Assembly: GCF_947623445.1 (NCBI RefSeq)
Contig: NC_135241.1
Span: 2,296,501-2,360,500, forward strand
Direction: 5' to 3'
DNA: 64,000 bases
DNA from: Clavelina lepadiformis
Lineage: Eukaryota; Chordata; Ascidiacea; Aplousobranchia; Clavelinidae
The translations under genes were made by a program, and so were the position numbers. A model generated the notes under the pieces. That model was not told the DNA's origin. It was given only the letters and a program-made list of their open reading frames with translations, and did no database searches. Shown here in pieces: positions 57,668-64,000 of the stretch (within the stretch, counting starts at the first letter, position 1; every line of letters starts with the position of its first letter).

Positions 57668-59647
57668 ATGAAACGCGCAAGAACAGAGCAACTTCAAGCA
57701 ACTCTTCTCTCATATTTAAAGAAACGTAATTTCACTGACTCTGAAGCAGGATTTCGGAATAACGTGAAGTTTGAAGAAACGCTCGTTGATGTTGCATCCC
57801 GCACTCTGTTGGAGAATAAAATTTCTTTATTGGATTCGGTCGCCATGAGCACTCACGATTTGAAAGATTATTTTCTGGCCTTCAAAGGCCTCCAGGAATT
57901 TGTTTGTAAGGCAATCGCTGATGATAAATATCATGGATTTAAAAATCTCTTGTTTCCTGTGTTCGTCCATTGCTATCTTGACCTAATTATGGCAGGTCGT
58001 TTAAAAGAAGCTGAAGAGTTTTATGTTTGTTTCTCCGACAGCAAACATTTTAAGGTTTATAATGAAGTTCTGACGAAGTTATATGATATTCGTGAATCAA
58101 ATGATTTGCAGAAATATTTTCTCATGCCACAAATCCGCAATCAGTTCTGTGAAATGTCTTTATCCCAAGCAGAAAAACAGCTTTTAATGCGTTTTTTACA
58201 AGGACAACCATATTTGCTTCTACTCAAGCTTATGAATGAAAGGATACGTATAAGCAGTTGTTCTCACAAAGCGAGAGACATTGGTGTTTCCACCCAACCT
58301 CACGATGCTTCTCCAGACAATGTTTCATTTGCTTGTAATAGCAATCCTGATTCCAAACTACAGGAGCACGATAGCAAGGCAAATGTGCCAGATGAACCTT
58401 TAGTATCACCAATGATAATTAGTCCGCCATCCCTAGTCCCTGTCGGCACCTCAAGCACAACACAAGGACAAGCAGTTGATGCCGCTGGTATTTCACTTGA
58501 CTTAGCGACTCTTCGGAGAAGAGTTCAAGAAGTCAGAGATTCTGCGCCACGTTTAGACAATTTCTGTCTCTACAGACTGAAGGAAAATAACAATGCGATA
58601 ATACACGCCACTTCCTCCAATAATCGAACACTTTTATGTACTGGACATGAAGAGTCAACTGTCAACCTTTGGAATATTTGTAACCAGAACTTTAGCAAGA
58701 GTTTGAAGTATAGTCAGGATTTTCAACGTTGTTCAGAAAGCAGTGAGATCTTTGATACAGAACCTAGTAGCTCAAATGTTGACATTTCAAGTGTTTCATT
58801 TGGCTGTGAGTTTTTGAATGATGTATTGCTAAAAAACGAAATGCGTTCTGTAAATCGAAAGAAACAATTGTTTGACAAACCAGGAGTGACTACGTTATAT
58901 GGACATAGTGGTCCAGTTTACGATTCCTGTTTCACCCACGATGATAAATTTTTGTTGACTTGTTCTGAGGACACCACTGTGCGTTTGTGGGACATGACCA
59001 CCTTGGCTAACAGGGTAATTTATCAAGGACACACTTTCCCCATATGGTGTATTGATATAAGTGCAATGAGCATGTATTTTGCCACAGGTTCGTACGACAA
59101 AACAGCTAAGTTATGGTCTGTTGATCGAACATATCCATTACGAATGTATGCTGGCCATCAACACAGCGTAGAAAGTGTGTGTTTTCATGGTAATGCAAGC
59201 TACCTTGCTACCGCAGATCATACGGTTCGCTTATGGGACATCAACAGTGGTAAAACTGTTCGTCTTTTGATGGGACACTGGGCACCAGTTACTTGCTTAG
59301 CATTTTCACCCGATGGAAAATCACTTGTAAGTTCTGGCGAGGACTGTCGCATAAGGGTATGGGATATTTCATCTGGAATGTTAGTAAAAGAAATCAGAGC
59401 GCACACTGATACTGTGCGCTCTTTGCACTTCAGCTTAGATGGCTCCTTGCTGACATCGTGTGGCGCCGATGGCTCTGTATTTGTCTGGGATGTTAATTGC
59501 AGAGCTTCTGTAAATGCAGCAGAGGCTTCAGCAAAGTCTTCTTCGAATCCTAATATAGTAGCTCATATAAAGCTAAATAAAAAAGCAAAGCGTTTGTTAT
59601 CTTCATCTTTTTTTAAAGACTTTTTAAATGTGTTTTCGGTGCATTAG
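57668..59647 (+). CDS. TAF5L: TAF5-like (PAF65-beta), SAGA/PCAF complex subunit, intronless
   Basis: A 659-codon uninterrupted frame begins 'MKRARTEQLQATLLSYLKKR', matching vertebrate TAF5L (MKRVRTEQIQMAVSCYLKRR). Residues about 60-195 form the TAF5 N-terminal (NTD2) helical domain, and about 300-625 hold WD40 repeats. The clearest repeats are 'GHSGPVYDSCF...VRLWD', 'GHTFPIWCIDI...KLW', 'GHQHSVESVCF', 'GHWAPVTCLAFSPDG...IRVWD' and 'AHTDTVRSLHFSLDG...VFVWD'. 'VDRTYPLRMYAGH' is diagnostic of TAF5L against TAF5. Human TAF5L is 589 aa; the extra length is a low-complexity linker at about 205-290. In the third clear blade, 'YLATADHTVRLWD' lacks about three residues relative to the family's YLATGSTDKTVRLW. 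TAF5L is a scaffold subunit of the histone-acetylating SAGA-type co-activator in the nucleus. Confidence 0.95.
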   Translation: MKRARTEQLQATLLSYLKKRNFTDSEAGFRNNVKFEETLVDVASRTLLENKISLLDSVAMSTHDLKDYFLAFKGLQEFVCKAIADDKYHGFKNLLFPVFVHCYLDLIMAGRLKEAEEFYVCFSDSKHFKVYNEVLTKLYDIRESNDLQKYFLMPQIRNQFCEMSLSQAEKQLLMRFLQGQPYLLLLKLMNERIRISSCSHKARDIGVSTQPHDASPDNVSFACNSNPDSKLQEHDSKANVPDEPLVSPMIISPPSLVPVGTSSTTQGQAVDAAGISLDLATLRRRVQEVRDSAPRLDNFCLYRLKENNNAIIHATSSNNRTLLCTGHEESTVNLWNICNQNFSKSLKYSQDFQRCSESSEIFDTEPSSSNVDISSVSFGCEFLNDVLLKNEMRSVNRKKQLFDKPGVTTLYGHSGPVYDSCFTHDDKFLLTCSEDTTVRLWDMTTLANRVIYQGHTFPIWCIDISAMSMYFATGSYDKTAKLWSVDRTYPLRMYAGHQHSVESVCFHGNASYLATADHTVRLWDINSGKTVRLLMGHWAPVTCLAFSPDGKSLVSSGEDCRIRVWDISSGMLVKEIRAHTDTVRSLHFSLDGSLLTSCGADGSVFVWDVNCRASVNAAEASAKSSSNPNIVAHIKLNKKAKRLLSSSFFKDFLNVFSVH

Positions 59648-59994
59648 TTGCTGCTCTTTGTGCAATTTTTTCAGCGTTTTGTGCTGCGTAAAAATCCCAA
59701 AATAACTGCCAACTTTTTATTGTTATTTTCGCTTAGTAACCTGTGTAAAATGTACACATACGCTGTGATAAATATTGATACAAAAATTTTCTTCGTTAGC
59801 GTTTCTGCAAGACTTTTTTATGAAACGTTCCAGCTGACAAAGGTCTTGTTGAAACCTTTTAGAGTAAAACATTTTAATGTGATCAGCGTTTCTGTAAGAA
59901 AATTCTGAACTTAACACAACCATCCATGTCTAGGATAATGATACTAACCGATGCTCACTAGAGATAACTAACTTAAAATCTTTTTGTTTGTATA

Positions 59995-62900
59995 ATGACT
60001 GATAGTTTCATACCTATTGTCTCCCATACTCCACCGCCCATTGATGATGAGGTTGATGACGACGATTTTGGTGGATTTACCGCAGCAAGTAGGAGCTGGG
60101 GATTGGATGAAGATTCTCACTCGTCCTTACAATCAGCTCCTCCACCGTTTAGTGATGACAGCATAGAGTCACCAATTAAAAACACTCCACTTAAATACCT
60201 CCATGAAAAGGGGAGCAAAGATAACCACTTTATTCCTGTTCAAAACGCTGCATCCAGTGATGCAACTCATTCCTCCAATGGTGAAGTCATCACTGTTGAT
60301 GATAAAACTTGTAACTCCACTGAGAACAATTTGAACAAAAGTGAAGCAAATGATGACTGGACTTGGCATTCAACCAATCAAACTCACGACTTCCCTTCAA
60401 GCGATGTTATGAAGCCGCAAGAGAATGGTTGGAGCCATTTTAGTGAAGCTGCTTCATCTTCCACAGGTCAAGGATTTGCTCGTTCTCCTTCTCCTCCAGA
60501 GGTGGAAGAGGAACATTACAAATCAAATCCAACTGATCACAATGACGAAAGCAAGGAAAAACAGAAGGCTTGTCACAAAAATGAAGATGGTAACGTTGCT
60601 AATCAGGAAGAAATATCCCCACCCGAAGATATTCTGCAAGATCAAAGCATTTCTGACAATAAAATCACAGGTGATGTGAAAACGAGTTTTGTTCCCACAG
60701 AAAGTGAGATTATTAAGGAAAATGATGCCAAGGAAGAAGTTCAGTTTGAACCGGACATCATCGAGACCGAGACATCAGCTTTTGCTGATTTTCAAGCTTT
60801 TGGTGTCACTGACACATTTAAAGTAAATATTCCAACCGACAGGGCTTGCGATAACCTGGAGGGTATTTCCGATGAAAACATTCATACTGGTTCAGGTCAC
60901 TTACCCATCAATCTTTCAGAAAGTCTACACCATGAGACTGTTGAAGCAAACCTCGAAAGCAACGAGCAACCTGACAATACCACCTCAATGTTTCCAGCAG
61001 ATGAATTTGAAGCCTTTGCCTCTGCGGAGAATTTTGCTTCCATAGCGCAAAATCAACCACATTTACATGAAAGTGGCGGCGGAAGTAGTACTGCGGTCAA
61101 ACAGTCACAATATTTTCAAAGCAATGATACTGAAAGTATAACGAATGATTTAAAAACAGACCATATCGAAAATGTTACGAGACAAAAAAATGATGATGGT
61201 TTGCGAAATTCCCATAATAGGCAGGAGAATGACGATGCTATGGAGAAGGAGCAAGATGAAGATGAAGATGATGATTTTGCAGACTTTGCAACTTTGGAAA
61301 GAGAACATGAATTAACAACTAACAAAGATGATGACGACTTTGGAGCTTGGTCTGATTCAAAAGGCGATCCTCTTTCTGAAGCTGCGTTTGAAACAAAGTT
61401 TGAAGCTCAGTGGGGTGACGATCAGTCAAAGGAAACACCAGACTCTGAAGGGCATCCAACAACAACAACAGAAAACAACCCCAGATTACCTCAAAATGCT
61501 CCGAGCAATATCTCTGACGACTTTGCGGATTTTCATTGTGCACAGACGTCAACAGCTGGTGATAAATTTGCAAGTATCGGTGACGAAGATAGTGATGCTG
61601 ATTTTGGTGACGGTTTTACTGGGTTTGAATCAGCAAGCAATGTTCCATTTTCACAACCACCTCAATCCATTCCAGAAGTGCCAAAACCTTATTTTCATTC
61701 AATTGTATGTGATTGAACTTCTGTAGTTGATTTTATTTGTAATAATGCTATCGTTGGGGCTGACATGACACCACAAAATGCTGTATTGTACACATTTTAA
61801 GGTTGAAATGCTTACCGTTTTTATTTCCTTTTCATGTTTAATTGTTGTGTTGAATTATTCCATTTCAATACTTCAGGCCAGCAGAATCAGATGTCTATCG
61901 TCATGGTTTCCACGATTGGATGAAGAACAAGACACAGAAGAAGATGAAATCTCCCAAGTCCACCTTCATGTTGAAGAGAACGTTCTTCCTTTGTTCCAAG
62001 TTAACTCCAGTCCAGCCCACATCCCTCTCGGAGGAAAGAGCAGACGCATTAAAAGGTTAGTTTGCAAGAGATATGTGAAGCAAGTGGAATGTTGAAAATA
62101 ATTCGTTAGCTATAACAAGCTGGCAAAGCTTTGCACCAGCGCATGTGAAACAATGCTAATAAATTAAACTTGTTCGCATTGCTAGTATGTCTGTCTGTCT
62201 GTTTTATTTTGGCCTTGTTTGATTTTTACCTTTTTTGAATGGCTACAACAACTCTGCCCAATTGAAATGCCTATCGAGCCAAATATAATGTCACTATATT
62301 AACGAGAGTCACACACTAAGTAACTTATAAGCCTATGTTACATGACGAAGCTCAACACAAAATTGTGATATTGTGATATGAAAAGAAATGAATTAAAAAA
62401 TTGAAGTGATTTTTTGACTATTCAGCACTTTGTACTGAAAATGTATTTTGACAAAGCAGTTCATTATATTGTTTTAGTCGAATCCCATCGGTCATAATTT
62501 TTTGATGACTGTTTGCGGATCATCAAAATTAAGACTATTTGCCATTATATGTGACGTGCATGACAGCTTAAACCTTTAACCAGGTCAACCAACACTTTTA
62601 AGTTTTGACTGGGCCACTGCTTTGACATATGGAGCCAACAAGAAATTTTGTGACATATTACTGAAAGCAAAATTCTTTTGTCTAGGCCGACAGAACTATG
62701 GGATATTCTTGAAGATATTGACAATGCACTTGCGCTACAGCATCAGTGGAACAGTTCTAGACACAACCAAGGACTTATGACTTCACTGGGCATTAAGACC
62801 CAGAATGTGGTAAGCCGTTTAGAAATCCTTTATTATCTTTAGCTAGCGTTCGACTCTATCTTGGAAGGCTTGTACCATCGAAGCCTTTTGCAAGTCTGGT

Positions 62901-64000
62901 TGTGATAGGACAAGCCGACATGTTCGAGGCAAAATTTGTCTTACGCCTTCTTTTTGATGCATTTTCGCCTTTTGTTGAGGCTTTGTCTGGTCTCTACTCC
63001 ACTTATTTGTTACTGCTTTATGCTTACTCTATCAACGTATTGTACTAAATGAGTTGCAACCCCAGCATGAAGATATTTTATTTTCATAGAAGCGCTTTGT
63101 AAGACAAGTAACATAGTTTAATATTTTCTCAGCATGTATATATTTATATTCTTTTGAGTATTGTATTTTCTTGCATTTTGTTGCATGACGGTGGTTTGAG
63201 TTAAGGTGGGTTTGTAAGAAAGTTATCACCTGGGATAAAACCATGTTAGAGCAGGTGTAACCACAGGTTAGGGACTTAAGTTGTACGAATTAAAATATTA
63301 CTTGCAAATTTATATTCATCAGCTCTTCAGTGGAACAAGCGCACCTTTTTACGTGCCAACATATGCTGCAAGCTTGGTAAGTTTTTAAAATGCAAACACA
63401 CATCACAAAGCGCAAGCGACATCGCCGTTATCATTTTGCTTGTCCATAAAACAGTATGATGTGATCATGTGAACGAGACACTTAGCCCACCAAGAATAAG
63501 AAATTTATTAAGCTTTGCCCTTATTTAAGGGTCTACTTGAGCCTAACAAGGAGCTAACAAAACCAATCTCTGCTGCTGAAAAGATAACAGCCACGAGTCC
63601 AACAGAGAAAACTATACCGGGAGTGAGTTAATGCTTCTTATATTGTGTATGATTGTCTGCTTATTATGTTATGCTTGTATTTATGCTTTGATCATCTTGA
63701 TTGATTTTTAGGGTGATACTGATGCCGCATGGACAACTGAATCAGGTAACAGGAGTTTGTCCTGCTAAAATGCTGTTTTGCTAAAGCAACTATTTAGATT
63801 GCAATATCATTTTAAATGCGATAATATTAATTCTTTGCTATCCTTTGGTAATGGCATCTATAACAATTATCATTACAACTCACAAAAGCTAATTTTCTTG
63901 ATCAGTAATCTTGATTTCCAATTTCCATGATCGTTCATACGTAATCACCACATATGTATGTGCATGTGTTTTGTAGATTGCAGCATAGATGCATGTAGCG
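59995..64000 (+). CDS. AFTPH: Aftiphilin, clathrin-adaptor accessory protein, 3'-partial
   Basis: Predicted exons: 59995-61704, 61877-62055, 62686-62809, 63323-63376, 63530-63622, 63712-63745 and 63977 to beyond the window; phases 0, 2, 0, 0, 0, 1. The large first exon is disordered and acidic. It carries repeated acidic-phenylalanine motifs of the type bound by adaptor ear domains: 'DDDFGGF', 'FADFQAF', 'DDDFADF', 'DDDFGAW', 'DDFADF' and 'DFGDGFTGF'. The later exons encode the conserved aftiphilin core: 'ELWDILEDIDNALALQHQW', 'LGIKTQNV', 'FYVPTYAASLGLLEP' and 'KPISAAEKI', as in vertebrate AFTPH (ELW.VL.DID...QYQW, PMYAAGLGMLEP, LSAAEKIAS). The exon at 61877-62055 fits in phase but its family match is weak. 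Aftiphilin acts with AP-1/GGA and clathrin in trans-Golgi and endosomal traffic. Confidence 0.93.

Noticed and set aside
1-64000. tRNA, rRNA or other structured RNA genes
   Set aside because: None recognised by eye. A covariance-model scan would be decisive, and I cannot run one.

Overview
This is AT-rich animal nuclear DNA with split genes, GT-AG introns and many transposon remnants. The recognisable host genes (FBXO21, SH3BGR, a SOUL/heme-binding protein cluster, TAF5L, AFTPH and fragments of PAICS and an ODF2-like gene) are typical of chordates. Short introns, modest gene spacing and low GC suggest an invertebrate chordate, most likely an ascidian tunicate such as a Ciona relative. The organism is an inference.

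Layout. 1-8150 is a graveyard of partial gene copies. It holds repeat-A pieces, FBXO21-derived shards, a broken ODF2-like coiled-coil gene, out-of-order PAICS exon fragments, and a tandem array in which one PAICS exon with its splice sites is repeated about eight to nine times. 8790-16980 is a set of ~0.7-0.8 kb tandem repeats, one of which received a Ty3/gypsy-type LTR element (8966-14514). 17944-19470 holds a terminal-inverted-repeat element with a perfect internal hairpin, then a second cluster of FBXO21 shards. 20215-33236 holds two complete tandem FBXO21-like genes on the minus strand (562 and 578 aa by my splice models). The first carries a hAT element in intron 1; the paralogous intron of the second preserves the empty site. 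34765-37547 is a DNA transposon with long inverted repeats and a decayed CMC-like transposase. 40740-44748 is a three-exon SH3BGR-family gene on the plus strand with another hAT remnant in intron 1. 44969-54537 is a head-to-tail cluster of five SOUL/heme-binding-protein genes on the minus strand, all with four exons and the same intron phases. 57668-59647 is an intronless TAF5L, followed 347 bp later on the same strand by the aftiphilin gene AFTPH, which runs off the right edge.

Function. The intact genes do not form one pathway. FBXO21 is an SCF ubiquitin-ligase substrate receptor, the SOUL proteins are heme/tetrapyrrole-binding proteins (two predicted secreted, three cytosolic), TAF5L is a SAGA/PCAF co-activator subunit, and aftiphilin is a clathrin-adaptor accessory protein. 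The main themes are local duplication, partial-gene amplification and datable mobile-element insertions. All exon models come from reading splice sites and homology by eye and have not been checked against transcripts.
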